Source of the DNA: Raffaelea ambrosiae
Lineage: Eukaryota > Ascomycota > Sordariomycetes > Ophiostomatales > Ophiostomataceae
Direction of reading: 5' to 3'
NCBI GenBank assembly: GCA_002778195.1
Contig: PCDI01000002.1
Coordinates: 1,342,649-1,406,648, forward strand
Length of the DNA: 64,000 nt
Shown here: piece after piece, positions 43,427-54,409 of the stretch
Layout: each line of letters begins with the position of its first letter
Numbering within the stretch: the stretch's first letter is position 1
Position numbers and translations under genes: made by a program
The notes under the pieces: model-generated
Databases searched by the model: none
Told to the model about the DNA's origin: nothing
Seen by the model: only the letters and a program-made list of their open reading frames with translations

Positions 43427-44460
43427 GGTGGGAAGGCTTGCGAAGAGATGCTGGAGAAATGTGGCGACAGGATGCCGGACAAAGGGAGAAATGGGAAGGA
43501 TGAACAGAAGAGGAGGAGGAGAAAGAAGAGGAGGAGGAAGAGGAAGAAGAAAAAAAGAAGAACAGAAGAAAAAGAAGAAGAAAAGAAGAAAAGAAGAAAA
43601 GAAGAAGAAAACAGGACCAGATAACCCAACCGTAGAGATCACGAAACTCGGCAATGCGTAGACGGCACTCTAGACGATGCAACTTGTTCAACTCTACTTA
43701 CGATACAAGATCCCGCATCCGATAGAACCGTGCTCCAGAAGTGCACCGGAAGCATACCGGGACCATACTGAACCACAACGCGCGATCTCCATGTGGGAAA
43801 CATGCAGGCCGTCATCGTTTTACGTGTTTGGAGATTGGCCGTTATCTCGATTACAACAGTCGGGAAAGTCTGTGGGTAGCGCACAGGCTGTCCCAGTACC
43901 ACTGTTGGCACCGCTCCCCACTGCCCGTAGAAAGCTTTCTAGAAGAGGTTAGGCCTGGTTAGGCTCGGTGCTGGCTCCTTCCCTTCCTGTCAAGTACTGG
44001 GCGTGGCGCCGCCAAGCTCCGCTGTGGCTCGATCTCAGCATTTTTAGCCGGTCTTCGCTGTTCCTAGGCTCTGACCGTCGCTAACCGTCGACAGTTCTTA
44101 GCGCTGGCACGCCACCAAAGCTTCTTCTCTTCGCTGCCAAGCCGGACGTCTGTCCAGGAGGGTCCGGGTTCCCACATGCAACCATGGGCGCACGTCAAGC
44201 CTGTCTCCATCCCTTATCGGCCGCTGCCCGCACACAAGAGGATTAACAACACAATTGACATACAGGATTGCCCAGGGGCCGATTGGTGGCTGCGGAAGTC
44301 CTGGTCATGCGGGCGACAAGGCCCAGCCGTTGTGGCCCGACGTCGAGATAAGCCCAGACCCCGGTCGCAGCACGTACGACGCCAGCGACAGCCAATCTCG
44401 GCCGCTGGATGCGCGGCCAGAGAGACTCGACCCTCCCCGCAGACAAACGGCCATTCCCCC
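43427..44460. other. Divergent intergenic region
   Basis: It separates the deaminase and the first permease. A purine tract of GAAGAA/GAGGAGG repeats fills 43499-43612 in the deaminase leader. The frame of the permease is open upstream to an alternative ATG at 44176. No other gene is seen. Confidence 0.5.
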
Positions 44461-46784
44461 ATGGACAGACAGGATAAAAAGGCGGCGGGGGCGCGCGCGG
44501 GCAGCTCGAGTGGCGGACGGTCCCCAGGACGATCCCCAGGACGACCCCCAGGACGACCCCCAGGACGACCACGAAGCCCCCAGACAAGATTCGCACGCCT
44601 CCCGGACAGCCCTGCCGAGACCGAACACCTGCTCAGCGCCTTCCCGTCGTCGTCGCGCTCTTCCTCGCCCCCGCCAAGCAGCAGCAGCCGCCATCGCCGA
44701 CGCAGCGACAGCATCGACAGCATCGACAGCATGGGCCGGGACGAGACCCCCCCCCGGGTCGACGAGACCCCCCCCGTGGCCGACGAGCGCGGCCTCGAGG
44801 ACGCCGACGCCGCGCTGGCGCGCCGGGTCCTGCGCAAGATCGACTTCCGCCTGGTGCCGCTGATCTTTGTCACCTGCAACTTCTTCTTCATGGACAAGAC
44901 CATCCTGGCCAGCGCCGCCGTGTTCAAGCTCCGGCAAGATACAGTACGTCCGGGGGGCCCCGCCGGCCTCGCTGTCGCGCAACCCTGTCCCTCTCCATAG
45001 CCATTGTACACTCTTGCAGAAGAGCAACCCGGCCCGGCACTGACAGCCCCAGCATCTCGTCGGCCAGCAGTACAGCTGGGTCTCCAGCGTCTTCTACTTT
45101 GGCTACCTCCTGTGGATGTATCCCACCACCCTGCTGGTGGCCCGCCTCCCCATCGGCCGCTACATGTTCGGCAACACCCTCGTCTGGGGCGCCCTCGTGG
45201 CCCTGACGGCGGCCTGCACCAACTACGGCGGTCTCATCACCGTCCGGTTCCTGCTCGGCGTGGCCGAGGCCACCATCAACCCGGCACACATGTTGTAAGC
45301 TGCCAGTGTCCACGCCCATTCCTCCTCACTGTTCCTTGCTGTTCCTTGCTGTTCCTTGCTGTTCCTTGCTGTTCCTTGCTGTTCCTTNNNNNNNNNNNNN
45401 NNNNNNNNNNNNNNNNNNNNNNNNNNNNNNNNNNNNNNNNNNNNNNNNNNNNNNNNNNNNNNNNNNNNNNNNNNNNNNNNNNNNNNNNNNNNNNNNNNNN
45501 NNNNNNNNNNNNNNNNNNNNNNNNNNNNNNNNNNNNNNNNNNNNNNNNNNNNNNNNNNNNNNNNNNNNNNNNNNNNNNNNNNNNNNNNNNNNNNNNNNNN
45601 NNNNNNNNNNNNNNNNNNNNNNNNNNNNNNNNCTGTTCCTTGCTGTTCCTTGCTGTTCCTTGCTGTTCCTTGCTCTGTTACTTACCCCCCCCAGCATCAC
45701 CTCAACTTGGTACACCCGCGACGAGATCCCCGTCCGCACCGGCATCTGGTTCATGGGCAACTCCCTCGGCGGCATCATCAGCAACCTCTTTGCCTACGGC
45801 GTCGGCCACATCGAGGACAACATCCACCCCTGGCGCTGGATGTACATCATCCTCGGCATCGCCACCTTCCTCTGGTCGTTTGGCGTCTGGGCCGTCCTGC
45901 CCAACAGCATCTCCGACGCCCGCTTCCTGACCGAGGAGGAGCGCCGGTTCGCGCGCGACCGCGTCGTCATTGCCGGCACCGGCTCGACCGAGCGCACCGT
46001 CTTCCGCTGGGACCAGCTGGCCGAGTGCCTCGCCGACCCCAAGACCTGGCTCATCTTTGCCATCTGCCTGTGCATGCAGATCCCCAACGGCGGCACCCAG
46101 AGCTTCGGCAACCTGGTCATCACCTCGTTCGGCTTCTCCTCGCTCAACTCCACCCTCATCCAGATCCCGGCCGGCGTCATCTCCGCCGTCGCCATCGGCC
46201 TGACCGGCTGGGCCGCCGGCCGCTTCCACGACGTGCACCTGTTCATGATCATCCTCGTCGTGCTGCTGCCCATCGCCGGCAGCGCCATCATCTACGCCCG
46301 CGCCCACGTCTCCAAGGGCGTCCAGCTGTTCGGCTACTTCCTGCTGGCCCCCGGCCCCGCGCCCATGCCGCTGCTCATGTCCTTTGTCCAGGCCAACTTC
46401 AAGGGCGTCACCAAGAAGATGAGCATCACCGCCATCCTCTTCTTTGCCTACTGCGCCGGCAGCATCGCCGGGCCCCAGCTCTTCCAGGCCGACCAGGCCC
46501 CCACCTACAACTCCGCCTTCTTGGGCATCATGGTCTGCTACTCGCTGGCCGTCGCCATGGCCCTGGCCCTGCGCTTCTACCTCGTGTGGCTCAACGCCAA
46601 GCGCCAGCGCGAGGAGGGCGTCGTCGGCAGCGGCTCCGGCGGCGGCGCCGTGGCCGGCGGCAAGGTCGTCGACATCCACCACGCGTCGGACGTGGCCGGC
46701 ATCGTCCACGACGTCGCCCTGCGGCCCGAGGACTACGAGGACGTGACGGACGGCAAGACCATTGGCTTCCGCTACCGTCTTTGA
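44461..46784 (+). CDS. MFS permease, Dal5/allantoate type (permease 1)
   Basis: Exons 44461-44943, 45053-45294 and 45695-46784 give 604 residues. An Arg/Pro/Ser-rich cytoplasmic N-terminus of about 120 residues (with SPGRPPGRPPGR repeats) comes first. The transporter begins with RKIDFRLVPLIFVTCNFFFM and continues QQYSWVSSVFYFGYLLWMYP, GVAEATINPAHMF, TSTWYTRDEIPVRTGIWFMG and WRWMYIILGIATFLW, all typical of this 12-span anion:cation symporter family. The C-terminus has a Gly-rich insert and ends DVTDGKTIGFRYRL. The second intron (45295-45694, nominally 400 nt) holds a 10-bp satellite and a 245-N gap. ATG 44176 upstream is in frame but would add an Arg-rich segment. Substrate unknown; family members carry allantoate, nicotinate or other carboxylates. 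Confidence 0.86.
45329..45672. repeat. 10-bp intronic satellite with assembly gap
   Basis: CTGTTCCTTG repeats run from 45329 into the N run (45388-45632) and resume identically on the other side to 45672. Six copies are visible before the gap and four after. The gap is therefore almost certainly more of the same satellite, of unknown length. Confidence 0.92.
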
Positions 46785-47430
46785 AGAGCATGATTTGGAA
46801 TGGGAAGGAAATTGCGAGGAAATTGCGAGGAAATTTCGAGGAAATTTCGAATAAACGTGTATGTAGAGAACGATGGGGTGTCGCTATACCCTGGTAATAT
46901 ATGCACGCCTTGGCTTGTCGAGCCAATGGCACCCGTGGCATTCTCCTATGATCCCGACGAACCCCAACGAATGCGACACGCCACAGCCGCGTCCGTATGC
47001 AAACACCTGTTCGGATCAGCCAGGGATACGTGGAAGAGTCGATACCAAGAAAACGGGGGGGGGATTAGCCGTGGCTCCATCCAAAGTTTCCCACTCGGAT
47101 TGCACACAGGGCAAGTCCATTTTATTGTCCGTCTCTCTTCCAATTAGCCTCCTTTCGGGTCAATGGGCCTGGGCTTGCCATCATTCGCGCTCGTTCACGG
47201 AGCCCCCCCTATCAGCCTATTTTCTCCGTAGACTTGGCCGCAGGCGACTTTCCGCAGGCACGGATGGGTTCATGGCATAGGATGCCGCCTTCTGTTCATT
47301 ATTGAGCTTTCTTTTATTTGTCAGGAACAAACGTATATAACATGGGTGTCCCACCCAACACGGGCTGTCTGTCCCTGTCCGTCCTCTGCAAGCACGCCGA
47401 CCGAGCTCACCAGACACCCATCCACACACC
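46785..47430. other. Intergenic region
   Basis: A 13-base TTGCGAGGAAA-like repeat follows the permease stop (46811-46850). The rest is the upstream region of the secreted-protein gene, with TATATAACATGG near 47333. No gene is seen. Confidence 0.45.
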
Positions 47431-49302
47431 ATGATCGCTCCGTTTCTGCAGCAGCTGCTGCTGCTGGCTGCGTCGGCCGTCGGGCCGGTCGCGGCGCAGA
47501 ATCCACCGTCCAGGCCGATCCAAGATGGCTGCACGCTGCGCTCCTTCACCATGCCCAGCTGGTACGTGGACGACGTGCGCGTGGCCGGCACCAACGTCTC
47601 CTTCCACATCCGCAACCGGGCCACCAACGACACCGCGACGCTCGCCTGCCGCGCCACGGGCCCCGGCTGGAACGCGTGCTCCCCCGCCGCCGGAAACGCC
47701 TCCGCCCACGACGCGGCTGTCCGTGCCTCCATCCAGCTCGGCAACGGCACCGCCGCCCGCGTCCTGGTCAACCAAACATGGTCTTGTACGGACCGCCAGG
47801 CCTCGCCGCCGTAGGTGCTCGTCCCACGTCGCGGTGGCGGACTCTGTCCGCCGAACACGCAAGCATAGCCCTCCTGGCCTTGACCGCCGTCGCTGACACG
47901 CACAGGCTGACCTTTGCCGCCGTCGGGAACCACTCCGTGCCGCTGCCTTGCCCGGCGGGCGCGGCGGGCGCGGCGTGCACCGCCGCACCCAGCGCGCCCC
48001 TGCTCGTCCGGGGCTCGCTCCTCGCGCCCGTCACCATCACGCCGGCCTACGCGGCCGGCCCGGCGGGCCACGGCCGGTCCGGGTGCCGGGCCGCCGCGGC
48101 GACCCCGTCGTGGCGCCTGGACACCATCAACTACCTGAACCTGACCGGCGACGGCATCTCGGCCGTCTCGTCGCAGAGCTTCACCCTGCAGCTCGTCAAC
48201 CCGGCCATCGACTACCACGCCAGCTGCATGGCCGGCGTGTTTCCCACCGACCGCATGTCCAACAGCAACGCCTCGTCGTCGTCGGAGTCGTCGTCGTCCG
48301 GCGGGGCCTTCCACGTCGCCTGCACGGGCAACGAGTTTGGCGCGCTCGGCAGCGACCGGTACCATCTGCAGACCGAGGCCGCGTTCGACCCCGTCACGTA
48401 TCGCTTTTCCGTGAACCAGACCTGGTACTGCGACGACGCCGACCCAGCCAAGCCGTAAGTGCGCGACCTCCCTGTCCACGTTTTTTTTTTTCCTTTTTTT
48501 TTTTTTTTGTTGACACGCTCCTCATCCATCCCCAGTCTGGCCATCACGGCCACCGGCAGCCAGGTGCTCCCGCTCAGCTGCACCGACGCGCCGCTGGACG
48601 GCATCACCGCGGGCCACGCCACGGCCTGCGGCACCAACGCCTCGGTCACGGTCCCCGGCCGGCTCCTCGGCGAGACGGCGCTGCCGCCCTACTCCATCGA
48701 GGACCCCGTGCCCCAGCCCGACGGCTGCACGCTGTCCTCGGTCCTGCATCCCACCTGGCAGTTCAGCGCGTTCGAAGTGGACCAGACCAACGGCACCGGC
48801 GGCAACGGTACCGGCAGCAGCACCGGCGGCGTCTCCGGCCTCAGCTTCAACGTGATCCTGCAGACCGACAACCCGGGCTTCCAGTTTCCCATCAGCATCG
48901 CCCAGGGCGACCGCGTCGATGGGTCGCCGTCGTCGCCGTCTTGGTACCACTGCCGCATTGGCGGCGGCGGCGACGACGGCCAGACGCTGTGGCCGTATGC
49001 CTGCCGCTTGGCCTACACGCCGTCGACCCAGCAGCTGTTGCTGCAGGCCGACTGGTACTGCAGCGATCTGGATCCGGACCATCCGTGAGTGCCCGTCCCC
49101 CACCCCCTCCCTCTGCGCATGGCCCACTCACAGTCCGTCCAGACTCTCCTTCAGCGGCGTGTCGACCACCACCGTCCAAACCCCCCTGGCCTGCGAGGCA
49201 AGCAACGGCGTGTCCCACTGCGCGTCCAACGACACGTCCGTTTCGTGGACCGCCCCGATCACCAATGTGTCGTGGCGTACGGTGGCGGCGGCGAGCGGGT
49301 GA
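47431..49302 (+). CDS. Secreted Cys-rich protein with three repeated modules
   Basis: Exons 47431-47810, 47906-48454, 48536-49084 and 49143-49302 give 545 residues. A signal peptide (MIAPFLQQLLLLAASAVGPVAA) is followed by three modules of the same plan: a Cys and PSW/PTW start, an Ile/Val-rich stretch with N-glycosylation sites, then a block of the form QTWxCxDxxxxxP, LxFxAxG and VxLxC. Examples are VNQTWSCTD, VNQTWYCDD and QADWYCSD. Each module contains one intron at the same place, inside the Pro codon that ends this block (CC|G, CC|T, CC|A). The two internal exons are both 549 nt. I do not recognise the family; it looks like a secreted effector-like or wall protein built by tandem exon duplication. 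Confidence 0.72.
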
Positions 49303-49520
49303 TGCATGCAAGGTGCACACGTGATACGAGACCATGGGAAAAAGAGGGAGAATCTGGTGGGACTACATGCGATTACGTAGTTTGTGCGTGAGAAGGGAGG
49401 TCATATTCTCACAGGACAGTGAGGCACGTGTTGTTGATCAAAGTACGACTGCAATACGACGGCAGGGCTTCTCGTATTCTTAATATTCCCGTCTATCTTG
49501 TTCTCTTTGTGGTTGGCCAG

Positions 49521-51569
49521 CTAGAAAATATACCGAAAGTTGGCGTTCTCGCGGTCCGTCAAGTCATCAAAGGCCCGTGTCAGGGCTGGGTCGTAGGGCT
49601 GGACGGCATCCTTCTTGGCGTTTTGGTTCTTGAGATACCAGCGCAGCGAGGCGATGACGAAGACCAGCAGCGTGTAGCAGCCGAGGTGGGTAGAGAAGGC
49701 AATGAAATACCGCGGCGCGTCACGGGACAGGAACACCTGGGGGCCTACAGAGGTCAGCGGGGGGGGAGGAAGAAAGAAGGGAGAAGAAAAGAAGGAAGAA
49801 GGAAGAAGGAAAGAACGGAAGAAGGAAAGAAAGAAAGAAGGAAGAAAGAAAGAAGGAAAAAGAAGATAAAAAGAAGGAAGAAGAAAGAAAGAAAGAAGAA
49901 AGAAAGAAAGGGAAAAAAAGTAAGAAGGAAGAAGGAAAGAAAGAAAGAATGAGAGAAAGGGAGAAAAAGAAAACGAAAATAAAAGAAAGAAAGAAAGAAA
50001 GAAAAAAAATACGCACCAACGGCAGCCGCCACCGCCCAGGAAACAAAATTGCAGGTAATGACAACCGACTTCTTGGTCTGGCCGGCCACGTTGCGGCTGA
50101 TCATGGACAGGGCCATGGTCTGGACGGACCAGAAGGACAGCGCAATGTAGTAGCTGATCAGCAGGCCGATGCGGGTGGCGTTGGTCGTGTTCTCGACGGT
50201 CATGAGCACAATGGTGCCGACAAAGGACGGAATCACAAAGCAGCCCATCACAATCAGGTTCTGGCCCGTCTTCTTCACCAGGTACAGCGTCGTCAGCAGC
50301 ACCAGGATGATGTAGAACCCCAGCACCATGGCCAGCAGCTGCGTCTGCAGCTCGGTAAAGTGGAAGCCCTGGATGATGATGGCCTTGAAGGCGCCCAGGC
50401 CGCTCGTCGGCAGCGTCGTGCACACCGACATCAGGCAGTAGCCCCAGGTCTGCGGGTCCAGCAGCGCCTCGATGGCCTGCTCCTTGCGGAACACCTTGTT
50501 CTGCAGGCTGGTCTGGTTCGCCCGCACGCGCTCCACCATCAGCCGCTTGTCGGCCTCGCTGTAGCACTTGGCGCGCATCGGCGAGTCGGGCATGTACACG
50601 AGGATGAACAGGCCCCAGAGCACCGTGGCGCCGCCGTACGTGATGAAGAGCGCCTGCCACGACTTGAGCGGGCCGTCCCGGATGAGCGCAAAGCAGTAGG
50701 CGATCAGGCCGCCCGCAATCTGCTGGCCGCCGTTCATCATGTACCTGTTGAGGGGGGGGGGTGAGCATAGCGAATAGAGGAACCAAGTCACTGACCAGAA
50801 AATCACCACGCCAGCCTGCTCCGAGCGCTTATACCACATGGCACTATAGTTGTCAGCAAGCCATGCATGGAAACGGGGTGGTCGATCAAGAGAATGAACA
50901 GCCAGCACAAAAAGACACACCTCAAGAGAACAAACGTCGGCTGGCAGCACGTCTCAAAGATGCCCAGCAGCGTCCGCACCACGACCAGGTGCGTAAACGT
51001 CGTGCAGGCCGCATGGCAGCCCAGAACGATGCCCTAGGCCAGGATGTTGAAGGCCAGATACTTGGCCAGGGGCACGCGCTGGATGATGTAGTTGGTCGGG
51101 TACTCGGCCGCCAAGATGGCAATATAGACGCAGGTCGTCAACCACGAGAACTATACAAAGAGGAAGCATTAGTATTTTTTGGTTCCTCGCTCCGCTCGTC
51201 TTCTTTTCTTTTTCCTCGCTTCTTCCTCGCTCGTACCTCCTGGCCAACAAGATGAGTGTCTTCTGGCATGTCCATGATGGCCACAAACGAAATCGTGCCC
51301 TTGTCCAGCGCCTGCAAAAAGTACGTCACCACCATGACCACCAGGATCCGACGGTCAATCATCCGCTTCAGTCTCTTGTCGGTCTTCTCGTCGATCTCGA
51401 TCTGCTGTGTCCCCGCATACTCGGCCACTTCGTGGTCGATGCGGCCATAGTCGGCGTCGCTCTTCTTGAGATCCGGCGATGCAGTCCTGGACATGAGCTC
51501 GACCTCCGGGGGGGCCACCTCGATGTCGGCATGGGCCACCTCGGCCGCATTGTCTTTGGGAGAGCCCAT
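49521..51569 (-). pseudogene. MFS permease, Dal5/allantoate type, with one in-frame stop (permease 2)
   Basis: Five exons join in frame: 51237-51569, 50921-51150, 50796-50843, 50017-50744 and 49521-49744. Introns are 86, 77, 51 and 272 nt. The product would be 520 residues and ends DLTDRENANFRYIF, the usual C-terminus. Signatures are RRILVVMVVTYFLQALDKGT, FSWLTTCVYIAILAAEYPTN, a WYKRSEQAGVVIFW block, and PQTWGYCLMSVCTTLPTSG. In exon 2 the sequence FNILA-stop-GIVLGCHAAC has TAG at 51034-51036 where this family has Trp, so one TGG-to-TAG change explains it. Everything else is intact, including all splice sites, so the loss is recent, polymorphic, or a base error. The fourth intron is an AAGAAAG repeat. 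Confidence 0.85.
49745..50016. repeat. Purine repeat filling an intron of permease 2
   Basis: AAGAAAGAAGGAAG-type repeats on the plus strand (pyrimidine on the transcribed sense strand) take up almost the whole 272-nt intron, about four times the size of the other introns in the gene. Confidence 0.85.
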
Positions 51570-52455
51570 TCTGGTAGTCGGGCTGACAGAGAAAAGACGA
51601 CTTGTTCGACTTATCGTGCTGTGTGTTGTTTAAAGGGGAGAAGAGACAAAGGAACGTCCAGACAACTGCTGGCAACGCATGCCCCCCCCCCCCTCCTCAT
51701 CTTTTATTTTCCCCTTTTTTGTTCTTCTCCTTATACACTCGACGTCCATGAGACGACACATGATGTCGCCCGTTAATGGACCGAAGGCCAAGACGAGACA
51801 TCCTAGCTCCCCCCTCACTCCTCCCCCGTGTGGAGGACCATTACCCCATCTTTCGTCGTTTGTTTCCCCCACACCCCGGTCGTGTCCCCCCATTGTTCCC
51901 CCATCTTGGTCGTGTACACCGCGGCTTGGACTTCAGTCTAGCCCCAAAACAGCTACGCACCGGAAATACTATCCGGCCTGTTTCCCCCCTAAACCAAAGA
52001 CAACCGGGTCGTTGCAACGGCAGTTGCATGGCGGCCATGGGAAAAGCGTCTTGTTCTGTCCAGGAATCGTATTGTTTTGTCTAGGCCGCCCCACTTGCAT
52101 TGGCCGTGGACATTCGGCAGAGCTTGACCCGATGCCCGATGTCAGCCCATACAACACCCGATGGCCGCGCTCGATCGATGCATGGCCCCTGTGCCGACGA
52201 GCCATATGCTCGCCGGTTAGTAAAGCGGCCCTCGGGCTTCGGGCCAGTCTACCAACGAAGCTCTGTCGAGCCAAGGACCGAGATCGCATTGGCCGTCCTC
52301 CTGCATGTTGACTTTATGATGCTGGGGGTTTCCGATTTTCTTGTCATTGGGAACGCGAGCAGGCAGCCAGAGAAACGTGGGAAACATAGAAAAGCTCTCC
52401 TCAAAGACAAAAAAAAAAAAAAAAACACAGTAACGGAAAGGGCACACCATCCACC
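51570..52455. other. Divergent intergenic region between permease 2 and GH105
   Basis: It holds a C run at 51682-51692 and an A run at 52410-52425 close to the GH105 ATG. The two genes are divergent and share this 0.9-kb region, so co-regulation is possible. No gene is seen. Confidence 0.5.
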
Positions 52456-53751
52456 ATGACGCCCACCCCTCCGGCCACCACGGCCTCCGAGGTCCACGCC
52501 ACGATCAACCTGCTCATCGACAAGCTCGTCTCGCTCCAGGACCGCGACGGCGCCTACATATACAAGCTGCCCAACGGCGGCACGCTCGACACCAAGAGCT
52601 GGAACGACGGCTGGGACTGGACCCATGGCGTCGGGCTCTACGGCATCTGGAAATACTACGAGCTGACCGGCCGCCCCGAGCTGCTGCAGACCATCCGCGA
52701 CTGGTTCGCGCACAAGTTCTCCAGCACCGGCAGCACCGAGAAGAACATCAACACCATGTCCGTGTTCTTGACGCTGGCCTACGTCTACGAGGAGACCGGC
52801 GACCGCACGTACCGGCCGTGGCTCGAGGCCTGGGCCGAGTGGGCCATGCACGACCTGCCGCGCACCGAGTACGACGCCATGCAGCACATCACCTACGTCG
52901 CCGACAACGACCAGCAGCTGTGGGACGACACCCTCATGATGACCGCCCTGCCCCTCTGCAAGATCGGCCTGCTGCTCCACCGCCCCGACTACGTCGAGCA
53001 GGCCCTGCGCCAGACCCTCGTCCAGATCCAGTACCTCTTCGACCGCACCACCGGCCTCTTCTTCCACGGCTGGCAGTTCGCCGACCCCGCCGCCGCCGCC
53101 GCCACCGCGACCCCGGCCCCGGCCGACGGCGCCGCCGTCGTCACCGGCCACAACTTTGCCGACGCCCGCTGGGCCCGCGGCAACAGCTGGCTGACCATTG
53201 TGCTCCCGGAGCTGCTGGAGCTGCTGGAGGACGACGACGACAGACAGGCGAAAAACGAGAGTGCATCGTCCACATCCCCCGCCATGCTCGCCCTCCGCGG
53301 CTACCTCCTCAACACGCTCGAGGCCCAGTGCCGCGCCCTGGTGCCGCTGCAGGAGCCCGACAGCGGCCTCTGGCGCACGCTGCTCGACCACCCGGCCGCC
53401 GAGGGCTCGTATCCCGAGGCGTCTGCCACCGCCGGCTTTGCCTACGGCATCCTCAAGGCCCGGCGCAAGCGCTACCTGGCCGAGGTGCCGGGAGGGAACA
53501 GCCGGCGCGGGCAGGCAAGGATGACAACGACCTCGCACAACAAGACACGCACCTACGACGAGGTGGCCCGGGCCGCCATCCAGGCCGTCCTGGACAACGT
53601 GTCGCCCGAGGGCGAGCTGCTGCAGACGAGCTTCGGCACGGGCATGGGCAACACGCTGCAGTTCTACAAGGACATTGCCAAGACAGCCATGCCGTACGGC
53701 CAGGCCATGGCGATCATGGCGCTGGCCGAGTATGCGCGAACCTTTTATTGA
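52456..53751 (+). CDS. GH105 unsaturated glycuronyl/rhamnogalacturonyl hydrolase
   Basis: Single exon, 431 residues. It belongs to the GH105 (YteR/YesR-like) alpha6/alpha6-barrel family, which hydrates the 4,5-unsaturated uronic acid left by pectate or rhamnogalacturonan lyases. Signatures are WNDGWDWTHGVGLYGIW, QLWDDTLMMTALPL (catalytic Asp at 157 or 158), FFHGWQF, HNFADARWARGNSWLT and the C-terminal SFGTGMGNTLQFYKDIAKTA region with YGQAM. No signal peptide is present, so it should act inside the cell on imported disaccharides. A short Ala/Thr/Pro-rich insert interrupts the domain at about 211-224. It sits between two permease genes of the same family, the nearer divergent, which fits uptake and hydrolysis in one locus. 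Confidence 0.92.
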   Translation: MTPTPPATTASEVHATINLLIDKLVSLQDRDGAYIYKLPNGGTLDTKSWNDGWDWTHGVGLYGIWKYYELTGRPELLQTIRDWFAHKFSSTGSTEKNINTMSVFLTLAYVYEETGDRTYRPWLEAWAEWAMHDLPRTEYDAMQHITYVADNDQQLWDDTLMMTALPLCKIGLLLHRPDYVEQALRQTLVQIQYLFDRTTGLFFHGWQFADPAAAAATATPAPADGAAVVTGHNFADARWARGNSWLTIVLPELLELLEDDDDRQAKNESASSTSPAMLALRGYLLNTLEAQCRALVPLQEPDSGLWRTLLDHPAAEGSYPEASATAGFAYGILKARRKRYLAEVPGGNSRRGQARMTTTSHNKTRTYDEVARAAIQAVLDNVSPEGELLQTSFGTGMGNTLQFYKDIAKTAMPYGQAMAIMALAEYARTFY

Positions 53752-54121
53752 GCATGGGGTTTCTTTTTTTTCCTCTTTTTTCTCTTTTTTCTCTTTTTTC
53801 TCTTTTTTCTCTTTTTTTTCTTTTTGTTCTTTTTGTTCTTTCTTTTTCCTTCTTTTTTAGACTTTTTCACTGTTTTGTCTTTGGTTTCGGTTGGGATGAA
53901 AGAGCATAGAAAAAACACCAAGCAAACATAGACGTCAGATATCAGGTCAATCAATCGTGGTGTAGAGTAGCCGGCACTTTTCCGACGTCAAGCCCGCCTT
54001 GTTGTTCCAACTCGTGCAAAAACATGTGCCTAGCTGGCTCCCCCCCTTGCCAGCCGCCTTGATCCTATCGGAACGCTCATATAGTACCGGATGGCATCTT
54101 TGACATTGCTGCCCTGACGTA
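53752..54121. other. GH105 3' flank
   Basis: TTTTTTCTC repeats fill about 53762-53825 directly behind the stop codon and give poly-Phe/Ser frames. No gene is seen in the rest. Confidence 0.5.
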
Positions 54122-54409
54122 TCAGCGTGCTTGGGGTGCCAACGTGCAGTGCCGCAGCTGGCAGATCAGCTGGCTTTCGCCCGTGCCGCGCACCAAGGCC
54201 CCCAGGCTGCTCGTCTCGACAGCCACTGTGCGGTGATGAAAAAAATACGCAAATAGAAGATGCGATACCTGTTCTTCCATGCTGCGCCATGTCAGCCGCA
54301 GCGCAGCCATATCGTCGCGGTCCAGGAACCCAAGAAGAGAGTCCAGGAGCTCAGCAGGGAGCCTCACAGGCGGAGACGGCTTGCGGCCATGGTGGAAGAA
54401 AGGAGCCAC
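54122..54409 (-). pseudogene. F-box domain fragment
   Basis: A minus-strand frame reads VRLPAELLDSLLGFLDRDDM then AALRLTWRSMEEQVSHLLF, which matches the F-box pattern (LPxEL...L....L...D..ALRLT.R.....). The frame has no in-frame ATG upstream before a long A/T run (54443-54470), and nothing after about 54122 looks like the usual F-box protein body. A GT donor follows EEQ (54270), so a spliced form is possible. It is most likely a broken 5' remnant. Confidence 0.4.
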
